From CANKHA01 sp040877285 (GTDB taxonomy: Bacteria; Pseudomonadota; Alphaproteobacteria; Rhizobiales; Xanthobacteraceae): a DNA stretch of 8,819 nt. Below, piece by piece: positions 1 to 5,946 of the stretch. The DNA lies in the NCBI GenBank assembly GCA_040877285.1, contig JBBDNZ010000003.1, forward strand, positions 1-8,819, given 5' to 3'. Positions within the stretch are counted from its first letter, which is position 1; each line of letters starts with the position of its first letter. The notes beneath the pieces are model-generated. The model searched no databases. It worked only from the letters and a program-made list of their open reading frames with translations, and had not been told where the DNA came from. The position numbers and the translations under genes are program-made.

Positions 1-17
1 GGCAAGAGCGAACAGAA

Positions 18-461
18 ATGCCCGAGCAACAAACCCATCCCGACCGTCCCTGGCTTGCCGTGAGCGCCGCCATCGTGCGTGACGGCGAGGTTCTCGTGGT
101 GCGGCGCGCGCGGGCGCCCGCGGAGGGCCTGTTCACGCTGCCGGGCGGCCGGGTCGAAGCCGGCGAGACGCTGACGCAGGCGATCGTGCGCGAGGTGCGC
201 GAGGAAACCGGCCTGACCATCGAGCCGGTCGCGCTTGCCGGTTATCGCGAAGTCATGGCCGGCGATGCGGAGAACCGTCGCCAGCGCCATTTCGTCATCC
301 TCGCCTTTGCCGCCCGCTGGCTGGCCGGCGAGCCGAGGCCGAACGAAGAAATTTCGGATTTCCGGTGGGTGCGGCCCGCGGAGCTCGCGGCGCTGCCCAC
401 CACGGAGGGCCTGGCCGAAATCGTGGCGGCGGCTTTCGAACGGCTGGAACGGGGCTATTGA
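18..461 (+). CDS. Nudix hydrolase (MutT/ADP-ribose pyrophosphatase-like)
   Basis: A 147-residue protein that is one compact Nudix domain. The Nudix box GX5EX7REUXEEXGU is complete: G44, E50, R58-E59, E62-E63, G65 and L66, preceded by LPGG at 41-44. All catalytic metal-binding glutamates are therefore present. Family knowledge: such enzymes hydrolyse nucleoside diphosphates linked to another moiety (oxidised dNTPs, ADP-ribose, other NDP-X); the box alone does not reveal the substrate. The C-terminal FRWVRPAEL segment (about 116-124) is typical of small COG1051-type members. The ATG at 18 gives the expected length; only 17 upstream bases are visible, with no clear Shine-Dalgarno. The next gene, a TIGR02301-family protein, is 129 bp downstream on the same strand, an arrangement I recall from other Rhizobiales. 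The family is certain, the substrate unknown. Confidence 0.9.
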   Translation: MPEQQTHPDRPWLAVSAAIVRDGEVLVVRRARAPAEGLFTLPGGRVEAGETLTQAIVREVREETGLTIEPVALAGYREVMAGDAENRRQRHFVILAFAARWLAGEPRPNEEISDFRWVRPAELAALPTTEGLAEIVAAAFERLERGY

Positions 462-590
462 GGCCGGCGCGGCGGCGGCCCGGCCCCTGCACCGGTCATA
501 ATTCCGCGCCACCTCAACCATGATGATAGGCGGCGGCTTGCGGCCCGGGTCACGCCGGCGCATAGCTCAAGCATCCACCGGTCGGCACCG

Positions 591-971
591 ATGCTGAAAC
601 GAGTCTTAGTCCTGGCCTGTCTCTTTCTCGCCGTTTCCGGCGCGCCCGCGCGCGCGGTGGAAGGCGGGGCCGCCCCTTTTGACGGCGATCTGCAAAGGCT
701 CTCCGAAATTCTCGGCGCCTTGCACTATTTGCGGGCCATTTGCGGCGCGCAAGAGGGGCAGAAATGGCGTAACGAGATGCAGGCGCTGATGGAGGCGGAA
801 ACCTCGTCCGGCGAGCGCCGGGCGCGCCTGGCCGCCAGTTTTAACCGTGGTTACCGCAGTTTTCAGCAGACCTACCGCACCTGCACGCCTGCCGCCGATT
901 ACGCCATCCGCCGCTATCTGGAGGAAGGGGCCAAAATTTCCCGCGAGATTACAGCGCGCTATGCCAACTGA
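591..971 (+). CDS. Secreted TIGR02301-family protein
   Basis: A 126-residue protein with a clear signal peptide: KR at 3-4, a hydrophobic core at about 5-17, and likely cleavage after the APARA motif near residue 22. The mature part is mostly helical and has two well-separated cysteines, C51 (LRAICG) and C98 (YRTCTP). Together with the W59-R60 and the Y89/F91/Y95 aromatic stretch, these fit TIGR02301, an uncharacterised alphaproteobacterial family known for its paired cysteines. I infer a periplasmic protein with one disulfide; no biochemical function is known. The ATG at 591 is chosen because it gives the signal peptide; its Shine-Dalgarno is weak or absent. A CATAAT hexamer at 497-502 could be a -10 element but has no convincing -35 partner. 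Family membership is likely; function is unknown. Confidence 0.8.
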   Translation: MLKRVLVLACLFLAVSGAPARAVEGGAAPFDGDLQRLSEILGALHYLRAICGAQEGQKWRNEMQALMEAETSSGERRARLAASFNRGYRSFQQTYRTCTPAADYAIRRYLEEGAKISREITARYAN

Positions 972-989
972 CCGGGCGGGCCGGTACGA

Positions 990-1004
990 TTAACCTTTCC
1001 TAAA
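990..1004 (+). promoter_or_regulatory. Possible CtrA-like site upstream of the 1092 gene
   Basis: The sequence TTAA, seven bases, then TAAA resembles the CtrA consensus TTAA-N7-TTAA with one base different in the second half. It lies about 90 bp before the 1092 start codon, a plausible promoter position. CtrA is conserved in Hyphomicrobiales, but one imperfect site found by eye is weak evidence. Confidence 0.2.
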
Positions 1005-1041
1005 ATTGTGGCCTTTGCATTGCCAAACCGCGTGCTAACTT

Positions 1042-1080
1042 GCCCCGATAACGGGGGCGGAGGAGGCACGGGTGGCCTCC
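1042..1080 (+). promoter_or_regulatory. Two adjacent hairpins in the leader of the 1092 gene
   Basis: Two inverted repeats lie back to back. The first is GCCCC (1042-1046) with GGGGC (1054-1058), loop of seven. The second is GGAGGC (1062-1067) with GCCTCC (1075-1080), loop of seven. The second ends directly against the presumed Shine-Dalgarno GAGGG (1081-1085) of the next gene and buries a second Shine-Dalgarno-like GGAGG. A role in translation or mRNA stability is possible but unproven. Neither hairpin has a T-run, so they do not look like a terminator for the TIGR02301 gene. Confidence 0.35.
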
Positions 1081-1091
1081 GAGGGTCGTTC

Positions 1092-1358
1092 ATGAGCAAC
1101 CTATCGCGCGCATTCATGGCTCAAGAGCCAGCAATTGACCTTGAGCAGAAAAAGGTTGCGCTCGGATATTTACAGGAAGCCTGGGCCGAAGCACGCCTTG
1201 ACGGCGTCGATGGCGATTGCCTGGCGCAAAGCTGCCTGTTCGCCGCCTTCGCCGAATTTGTTTCCACCTATGGCGAAGAGGCCGCGGCCGAATATGCGGA
1301 AGGCCTGGCCGCCCGCATCCGCAACGGCGAATTTTCCATCGAACTGGCCCGCCAATAA
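1092..1358 (+). CDS. Small conserved hypothetical protein (88 aa)
   Basis: An 88-residue soluble protein with no signal peptide or membrane segment. It appears largely helical, with C43 and C48 in the DCLAQSC stretch and acidic surface patches. I recall similar short proteins in Bradyrhizobium-group genomes, but none with a known role. Start choice: the ATG at 1092 is preceded by GAGGG at 1081-1085 with a six-base spacer, a good Shine-Dalgarno. The same frame stays open up to a GTG at 1008, but that extension translates into a glycine-rich stretch across the GC-rich hairpins and is unlikely to be protein. The gene converges on the response regulator at 1430, with 71 bp between their stops and no strong intrinsic terminator. 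The reading frame is well supported; function is unknown. Confidence 0.7.
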   Translation: MSNLSRAFMAQEPAIDLEQKKVALGYLQEAWAEARLDGVDGDCLAQSCLFAAFAEFVSTYGEEAAAEYAEGLAARIRNGEFSIELARQ

Positions 1359-1429
1359 GCGGGCACTTTCGCAAAAACTCCTTCGAATTCATCCCCTGAA
1401 ATAACGCGTGTGGCGCCGCGCCGGCTGTA

Positions 1430-2179
1430 TCAACGCGCGCGCGGCGGCGCCTCGATCTGATAGTAGCGGTAGAGCACCGCATCGATATCGGCAGGAAAAA
1501 ACGGCTTCTTGAGGAAGGCGGCCGCTCCGGCCTGGCGCGCCTGATCGGCAAAATCCTCCTTGTCCGTCGACGAGATCATGACCGCCACGACATGAGGATG
1601 CTCGCGCCGCAACTCGGAGAGAGTCTCGAAGCCATTGAGACCCGGCATGTTGTAATCGAGAAAGACGATATCGAAGCTGCCTTCCTTCAACTGCTTCAGG
1701 GCTTTGATGCCTTCGTCCACTTCCACTATTTCCAGGGGGAATTTGCTCGCCGTAAGGATCTTGCGCACGATGGCGCGCATGGTCGGAGAATCATCGACCA
1801 CCAGCACGCGCGCGGGAATGCGCGTGCGGATGCAGCAATCGACGGTGGCCTGAGCTTCGTCGGCGGTGGCCGGCTTGTTGACGCGGCCATCCACATCCGC
1901 AAGCTCGCCTTCTCGCCCAATGCCGACGATGAAGGGCTTGCCCCCGGCTGCCCGCGCGGCGGCGCAAACAATCGCCTTGTCGGCGGCCGGCAACCCGGCA
2001 TCCAGCAAAACGAGATCGATGCCAGCCCCGGCCAGCAAGGCCTTCGCATTTGCTGCCCCGTCGGCTTCGACGACTTCGGCCGGCACCGTGGCAAGGCCGG
2101 CGCCCTGGCGCAAAAGCTCCCGCTCCGATGCGGATCGCATAACGATCAGCACTTTTAGGGAAATGAGATCGCTGCTCAT
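1430..2179 (-). CDS. Response regulator with two receiver domains (first degenerate)
   Basis: A 249-residue protein made of two CheY-like receiver domains and no output domain. The C-terminal receiver (about 124-243) is canonical: acidic pair D129-D130 in VLVVDDSPT, phosphoacceptor D175 in FLDYNMPG, the switch Ser at 203 or 204 in MISST, and K225 in FLKKPF. The N-terminal receiver (about 8-115) keeps an aspartate at D60 (VLLDAGLP) and K102 (NKPAT), but its acidic pair is replaced by M14-R15, so magnesium binding and phosphorylation there are doubtful. Family knowledge: output-less regulators act by protein-protein contact, as in chemotaxis or phosphorelays. No histidine kinase lies nearby, so the partner is probably elsewhere. 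The chemoreceptor-like fragment at 3813-4100 hints at an older signalling neighbourhood, which is inference. A GAAGG sits only two bases before the ATG, so ribosome binding is not well explained. Confidence 0.9.
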   Translation of the reverse strand: MSSDLISLKVLIVMRSASERELLRQGAGLATVPAEVVEADGAANAKALLAGAGIDLVLLDAGLPAADKAIVCAAARAAGGKPFIVGIGREGELADVDGRVNKPATADEAQATVDCCIRTRIPARVLVVDDSPTMRAIVRKILTASKFPLEIVEVDEGIKALKQLKEGSFDIVFLDYNMPGLNGFETLSELRREHPHVVAVMISSTDKEDFADQARQAGAAAFLKKPFFPADIDAVLYRYYQIEAPPRAR

Positions 2180-2447
2180 GCCTTCAGCATCACAGAGAAT
2201 ACTTGATCTCGGCGCTTACGCGCTGTGTATGCATAATACCAACTTGAAAGCGATTTTGAGGCTATACAAGGTTGTTTCGGCGCAGAAGGACGATGTTATC
2301 CAGGGACAATGAGCTTAACCCCAGGCGCGCCAAAACATGCCGCACCGCCAGATAAAATTTACGCGTGCGGATAACAACTATCGATTGTGGATATGATTGT
2401 GCATTACCGCGCCGGGCGGGCGCGCGGCGGCGGATAACTTATTGGCA
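2180..2447. other. Intergenic region with DnaA-box-like sequences
   Basis: This 268-bp gap between the amidohydrolase stop and the response regulator start is more AT-rich than its surroundings and holds no convincing gene. On the minus strand there are four one-mismatch matches to TTATNCACA: TTATGCATA (2228-2236), TTATCCGCA (2366-2374), ATATCCACA (2386-2394) and TAATGCACA (2398-2406). Weaker two-mismatch matches lie at 2429-2437 (minus) and 2296-2304 (plus). A CtrA half-site-like TTAACC is at 2315-2320. The region must also contain the promoter of the response regulator, but I cannot identify clear -35 and -10 boxes. It may be a DnaA-titrating or DnaA-regulated site or chance; known alphaproteobacterial origins usually have other neighbours. 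Confidence 0.35.
2407..2427 (-). terminator. Weak hairpin downstream of the amidohydrolase gene
   Basis: The inverted repeat CCGCGC (2407-2412) and GCGCGG (2422-2427), with a nine-base loop, begins about 20 bases after the amidohydrolase stop on the minus strand. No U-run follows, so it is at best a weak or factor-dependent terminator. Confidence 0.3.
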
Positions 2448-3788
2448 CTATTCCGGTTCTGCAGGCAGAGTTTCGAGGAACGTCATGGCCTCGCCCTGTG
2501 CAGGAGCGGTCAATTCCCCCTCCCACATCACCTTGTGCCCGCGCACGAAAGTCCCCACCGGCCAGCCGGTGACGGCGACGCCATCGTAGGGCGTCCATCC
2601 CGGGCGAGAGGCGATCCAACTATCGTTGATGGTCTGCTTGCGGCGCAGGTCCACCACCGTGAGGTCGGCGTCGTAGCCCACGGCGATGCGGCCCTTGCGG
2701 GCGACGCCGAACACGCGCGCGGGCCCGGCGCTGGTCAAATCGACGAACCGTTGCAGCGATAGACGGCCGGCATTGACGTGATCCAGCATGATCGGCACCA
2801 GCGTCTGCACCCCGGTCATGCCCGAAGGGCTTGCGGGATAGGGCTTGGCCTTTTCCTCGCGCGTATGCGGGGCATGGTCGGAGCCGAGCACATCGACGAC
2901 TCCCTGCTGCAAGCCGCGCCAAATCCCGGCGCGGTGCGCGGCGTCGCGCACCGGCGGATTCATCTGCGCGCGTGTGCCCAGCCGCCGATAGCAGTCCGGC
3001 GCTTCCAGCGTGAGGTGGTGCGGCGTCGTTTCCACCGAGGCGACGTCCTTGTGACCGGCGAGGAATTCCATCTCCTGGGCGGTGGAGACGTGAAGAATGT
3101 GGACGCGCCTGCCGGTTTCGCGCGCCAGCCGCACCAGCCGCTGCGTGCAGGTGAGCGCGGCGACATCATCGCGCCAGACCGGGTGCGAGCGCGGATCGCC
3201 TTCGACCCGCAGCGGAAGCCGTTCCTTCAGCCGGTATTCATCCTCGGAGTGGAACGCGGCCCGGCGGCGGATGGCCTGGAGAATGGCGCGCACGCCATCG
3301 TCGTCTTCCACCAGCAAAGTTCCGGTGGACGAACCCATAAAGACTTTGACGCCGGCGCAGCCGGGCAGCCGCTCCAGCTCCGGCAATTCTTTGACGTTCT
3401 CGTGTGTGCCACCGACATAAAAAGCAAAATCGCAGTGCATCCGACCGCGCGCGCGCCCGATCTTGTCGGCGAGCGTTTCCGCGGTGGTGGTGGGGGGATC
3501 GGTGTTCGGCATTTCGAACACCGCGGTAACGCCGCCCATCACGGCGCTGCGCGAGCCGGATTCCAGATCTTCCTTATGCGGCGCGCCGGGCTCGCGGAAA
3601 TGCACCTGGGTGTCGATGACGCCGGGCAGCACGTACAGGCCGCGGCAATCGACGACTTCACCGGCTGCGCGCGACAGATCGCCCAGCGCCGCGACCCGGC
3701 CCGAATGAATGCCGAGATCGCGAACGCCCTCGCCATCGTGATTGACGATCGCGCCGCCCTTGAGGATCAGGTCGTAGGTTTCGGCCAT
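2448..3788 (-). CDS. Dihydroorotase-family amidohydrolase (DTQVHFREPG subfamily)
   Basis: A 446-residue cyclic-amidohydrolase of full family length. N-terminal beta domain (about 1-55) leads into the metal motif DTQVHFREPG (59-68); then K148 in GVKVFMGSSTG, the position of the bridging carboxylated lysine in hydantoinase/allantoinase relatives; H180 in FHSED; H233 in VHILHVST; and D304 in GSDHAPH. The C-terminal part (about 355-446) returns to the beta domain. Family knowledge: dihydroorotase closes carbamoyl-aspartate to dihydroorotate in pyrimidine synthesis, in the cytoplasm. Oddity: the first His of the HxH metal pair is Gln61. As I recall, this is shared by a distinct subfamily annotated as dihydroorotase (PRK09236 type), separate from the pyrB-linked pyrC, so the real substrate may differ. 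No pyr genes are adjacent. An AAGGA abuts the ATG, and the chimeric ORF ends 24 bp upstream on the same strand. Superfamily certain; substrate uncertain, so no symbol is given. Confidence 0.88.
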   Translation of the reverse strand: MAETYDLILKGGAIVNHDGEGVRDLGIHSGRVAALGDLSRAAGEVVDCRGLYVLPGVIDTQVHFREPGAPHKEDLESGSRSAVMGGVTAVFEMPNTDPPTTTAETLADKIGRARGRMHCDFAFYVGGTHENVKELPELERLPGCAGVKVFMGSSTGTLLVEDDDGVRAILQAIRRRAAFHSEDEYRLKERLPLRVEGDPRSHPVWRDDVAALTCTQRLVRLARETGRRVHILHVSTAQEMEFLAGHKDVASVETTPHHLTLEAPDCYRRLGTRAQMNPPVRDAAHRAGIWRGLQQGVVDVLGSDHAPHTREEKAKPYPASPSGMTGVQTLVPIMLDHVNAGRLSLQRFVDLTSAGPARVFGVARKGRIAVGYDADLTVVDLRRKQTINDSWIASRPGWTPYDGVAVTGWPVGTFVRGHKVMWEGELTAPAQGEAMTFLETLPAEPE

Positions 3789-3812
3789 TCCTTGGCGTAG
3801 TACACGGCGCGC

Positions 3813-4100
3813 CTATCGCACAAGGGGGAGGTGCTCGGCGTTCCACTCGTCCATGCCGAGCGCGTAATAATAGACCTTGGCATAGCCGAGTTCGACCGCC
3901 TTGGCGGTGGCCTGGCCATATTTATTCCAAGCAAGCTCGGCCACCGCAAATTCGGCGACCTTCTCCGCGTTGCGCGCATTGAAATCATAAACGAGCTGGG
4001 TGTAGCGGCCCATCGCCTCCCGGCCGATGCCGGCGACCGCCACAAACAGCACAAAATTCGCGATCGCCAGAAGGGGTAATATTTTTAGTCGCAAGCGCAC
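3813..4100 (-). pseudogene. Short membrane-anchored ORF: chemoreceptor-like N-terminus joined to a rhodanese tail (probable remnant)
   Basis: A 95-residue frame beginning at GTG 4098-4100, chosen because GGAG lies six bases upstream; a TTG two codons earlier would sit directly against GGAG. Residues about 5-25 form one hydrophobic segment after a basic start (RLRLK). Residues about 30-60 (FNARNAEKVAEFAVAELAW) resemble the first periplasmic helix of methyl-accepting chemotaxis proteins. The last 30 residues (ELGYAKVYYYALGMDEW, then LPLVR) resemble the C-terminal end of a rhodanese domain. The catalytic-cysteine half of rhodanese and all HAMP and signalling parts of a chemoreceptor are missing. 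I infer a deletion fusion of two former genes, though a genuine small membrane protein cannot be excluded. It ends 24 bp before the amidohydrolase and may be cotranscribed with it. Confidence 0.5.
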
Positions 4101-4450
4101 CGGCAACTCCGACGGGAATTATCTTTCACCGAGACGCTAGCGGCCGCATAGCGGCCTGCGGCTTGCCGATTCCGGGAAGGGCGCCCTGGCCGGCAAGGAT
4201 GCAGCGGGAGCGGAAAACCCAGGCTCGCTACTACCTTGGATTTCTTTATGAAACGGCAAGCCTAAACGCGCGACAACCGGCGCACGAGAATTCGAATAAT
4301 TCAACGAATTCAACCAGATCAATCGAAGGAGCAAAATCCGGCCGGCGGCATGAGAAGCGCATTTTACCGCCGTCCGGCGGCGGCATTTGCCCTGCCTTGG
4401 GAGCCGCGCGCGCCTTACCTCGCGCTGCGAAATCTGGCATTGGTCTTTAG
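4101..4450. promoter_or_regulatory. Divergent intergenic region with tandem repeat and hairpins
   Basis: This 350-bp gap separates the minus-strand ORF at 3813-4100 from plus-strand ygfZ, so it should carry promoters for both directions. It contains a perfect hairpin GGCCGC-ATA-GCGGCC (4142-4156), a threefold 9-bp repeat (4289-4315) in a small AT-rich island, and a GC-rich inverted repeat CCGCC-GTCC-GGCGG (4367-4380 region). I cannot identify convincing -35/-10 pairs for either gene. Open frames here (4163-4450 plus, 4137-4463 minus) show no recognisable protein character. A GAAGGAG at 4325-4331 is Shine-Dalgarno-like but is too far from any supported start. Confidence 0.4.
4289..4315. repeat. 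Imperfect 9-bp tandem repeat, three copies
   Basis: Three consecutive nonamers read AATTCGAAT (4289-4297), AATTCAACG (4298-4306) and AATTCAACC (4307-4315), all sharing AATTC. Copies 2 and 3 differ only in the last base. The array is in the noncoding divergent region about 140 bp before ygfZ. It may be a simple replication-slippage product or a set of protein-binding half-sites about one helical turn apart. Confidence 0.7.
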
Positions 4451-5341
4451 ATGCAGGCCGCACTGCTTCCCGACCGTGGCGTGGTGAAAGTCGCCGGCGA
4501 CGACGCCCGCCGTTTCCTGCACGGGCTGGTCACGGCCGACGTCAATGCGCTCGCGCCCGGCCAATCCCGCTTCGCCGCGCTGCTGACGCCGCAGGGCAAG
4601 ATCATCGCCGATTTCATCGTGGCAGAGGCAGGAGCGGACGCAGGCGGCGGATTCTTTCTCGATTGCCCGCGCGCGCTGGCGCCGGCCCTGGCGGAGCGGC
4701 TGAATTTCTACCGCTTGCGTGTCAAGGTGACGATCGAGGACCTTTCGCAAAAGCTCGGCGTGCTCGCCGCCTGGGACGGCACGGGCGGCACCGACTGCGG
4801 CCTTGTCTATCCCGACCCGCGCCTGCCGGCGCTCGGGCTGCGCTGCATCCTGCCGCCGGAGCTTGCCGGCGAAGCGGCGGCCGAGCTTGGCGCCACGCTG
4901 ACGGACGCGGACGCCTACGAAGCCCATCGCATCGCCCTGGGCGTGCCGCGCGGCGGGCTCGACTTCAGCTATGGCGACGCCTTCCCGCACGAGACCGACA
5001 TGGATCAGCTCGGCGGCGTCGATTTCGCCAAGGGCTGCTATATCGGGCAGGAAGTGGTGTCGCGCGTGGAGCACCGCGGCACGGCGCGCTCGCGCATCGT
5101 GCCGATCGCCTACGACGGGTTTGCGCCCGAGCCGGGGATGGCGGTGATGGCGGGCGACAAGCAAGTGGGCACGCTCGGCTCCACCGCCGGCGGCCGCGGA
5201 CTGGCGCTGCTGCGGCTCGACCGCGCGGAGGAGGCGCTGGCGGCGGGCGTGCCGCTTGTCGCGGGCGGCGTTTCGCTGCGGCCGCTAAAGCCCGCCTGGG
5301 CGCGTTTTGCGTTTCCTGCCGGCGCCAAGGCGACCGGATGA
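4451..5341 (+). CDS. ygfZ: YgfZ/GcvT-like folate-binding protein, Fe-S cluster maintenance
   Basis: A 296-residue protein of the YgfZ/IBA57 family, related to the T protein of the glycine cleavage system. The hallmark motif KGCYIGQE is at 194-201 with the conserved cysteine C196, followed by VVSRVEHRG. The N-terminal RFLHGLVTADV (21-31) and LLTPQGKIIADF (44-55) stretches are also typical. Family knowledge: YgfZ is a cytoplasmic tetrahydrofolate-binding protein needed for the activity of some iron-sulfur enzymes, notably radical-SAM tRNA-modifying MiaB. The start at 4451 matches the family N-terminus (ALLPDRG) and directly follows an in-frame stop at 4448-4450, so no upstream extension is possible. 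No Shine-Dalgarno is visible, so initiation may be leaderless or weak. Its TGA overlaps the ATG of tag by four bases (ATGA), suggesting translational coupling. Confidence 0.92.
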   Translation: MQAALLPDRGVVKVAGDDARRFLHGLVTADVNALAPGQSRFAALLTPQGKIIADFIVAEAGADAGGGFFLDCPRALAPALAERLNFYRLRVKVTIEDLSQKLGVLAAWDGTGGTDCGLVYPDPRLPALGLRCILPPELAGEAAAELGATLTDADAYEAHRIALGVPRGGLDFSYGDAFPHETDMDQLGGVDFAKGCYIGQEVVSRVEHRGTARSRIVPIAYDGFAPEPGMAVMAGDKQVGTLGSTAGGRGLALLRLDRAEEALAAGVPLVAGGVSLRPLKPAWARFAFPAGAKATG

Positions 5342-5940
5342 TTCCTTCAACGCACGACGACGGCATTTTCCGCTGCCCCTGGCCGGGGCAGGACGCGCTC
5401 TACCTCGCCTACCACGACGAAGAATGGGGCGTGCCGGAGTTCGACGACCGCGCGCTGTATGAGAAGCTCGTGCTGGACGGTTTCCAGGCCGGATTGTCCT
5501 GGATCACCATTCTGCGCAAGCGGGAGAATTTCCGCCGCGCCTTCGGCGGTTTTGAGCCGGAAAAGATCGCGCGTTACGCGCCGAAGAAGATCGAAGCGCT
5601 GATGCAGGACGCGGGAATCGTGCGCAACCGCGCCAAGATCGAAGGCACGGTATCGTCGGCGCGCGCTTGGCTCGATGTCATGGAGAAAGGCCCGGGATTT
5701 TCCGCGCTGCTGTGGGAAATCGCCGGCGGCACGCCGAAGGTCAACCGCTTCTGCAGCATCGGTCAGGTGCCGGCGGAAACCGAAGTCTCACGCAAGATGT
5801 CGAAGGAACTGGCGCGGCGTGGATTCAAGTTCTGCGGGCCCACCATCGTTTATGCCTTCATGCAAGCGGTCGGCATGGTCAACGACCATCTGGTGAAATG
5901 CCACCGCCACGCCGCATGCACAAAGCTCGTCAACGGCTGA
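5338..5940 (+). CDS. tag: DNA-3-methyladenine glycosylase I
   Basis: A 200-residue, full-length Tag enzyme. It excises 3-methyladenine from alkylated DNA as the first step of base excision repair. Visible signatures: CPWPGQD (13-19), YHDEEWGVP (25-33), the helix DGFQAGLSWITILRKRENF (47-65), and the C-terminal GMVNDHLVKC (179-188). The zinc ligands expected from E. coli Tag (Cys4, His17, His175, Cys179) map to C13, H26, H184 and C188, with the H-x3-C spacing kept. The active-site glutamate of the E. coli enzyme (in LEGQQAG) corresponds to D47 here, a conservative change. The start ATG overlaps the ygfZ stop in ATGA, which settles the start although the frame is open far upstream within ygfZ. 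The HD-domain gene begins 6 bp later, so the three genes look like one transcript. Confidence 0.95.
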   Translation: MIPSTHDDGIFRCPWPGQDALYLAYHDEEWGVPEFDDRALYEKLVLDGFQAGLSWITILRKRENFRRAFGGFEPEKIARYAPKKIEALMQDAGIVRNRAKIEGTVSSARAWLDVMEKGPGFSALLWEIAGGTPKVNRFCSIGQVPAETEVSRKMSKELARRGFKFCGPTIVYAFMQAVGMVNDHLVKCHRHAACTKLVNG

Positions 5941-5946
5941 ACCCAC

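Noticed and set aside
490..583. Direct repeat CACCGGTC at 490-497 and 576-583
   Set aside because: An eight-base GC-rich repeat 86 bp apart is unsurprising here and has no associated structure.
1008..1091. GTG-initiated 28-residue extension of the small hypothetical protein
   Set aside because: It translates the GC-rich hairpins into a glycine run, while the ATG at 1092 has a well-placed GAGGG.
1592..2158. A 188-codon plus-strand frame antisense to the response regulator
   Set aside because: The receiver-domain motifs are on the minus strand; the plus frame is a shadow.
2365..2589. A 74-codon plus-strand frame in the DnaA-box-like gap
   Set aside because: It needs a GTG start, crosses a GC hairpin and runs antisense into the amidohydrolase C-terminus.
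2778..3800. A 340-codon plus-strand frame antisense to the amidohydrolase
   Set aside because: The minus-strand frame has all amidohydrolase motifs; the antisense frame stays open because of GC-biased third positions and shows no domain character.
4163..4450. A 95-codon plus-strand frame before ygfZ
   Set aside because: It has no domain, no good ribosome site, and its Asn/Ser stretch is just the translated 9-bp repeat; it stops immediately before ygfZ.
4350..4487. A 45-codon frame starting at ATG 4350 after GAAGGAG
   Set aside because: The purine tract is about 18 bases away, the product has no recognisable character, and it overlaps ygfZ out of frame.
4387..5337. A long plus-strand open frame that runs through ygfZ into tag, suggesting a 517-residue protein
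   Set aside because: The first part is the arginine/alanine-rich out-of-frame shadow of ygfZ. Only the portion from ATG 5338 has Tag motifs, and the ATGA overlap marks the true start.
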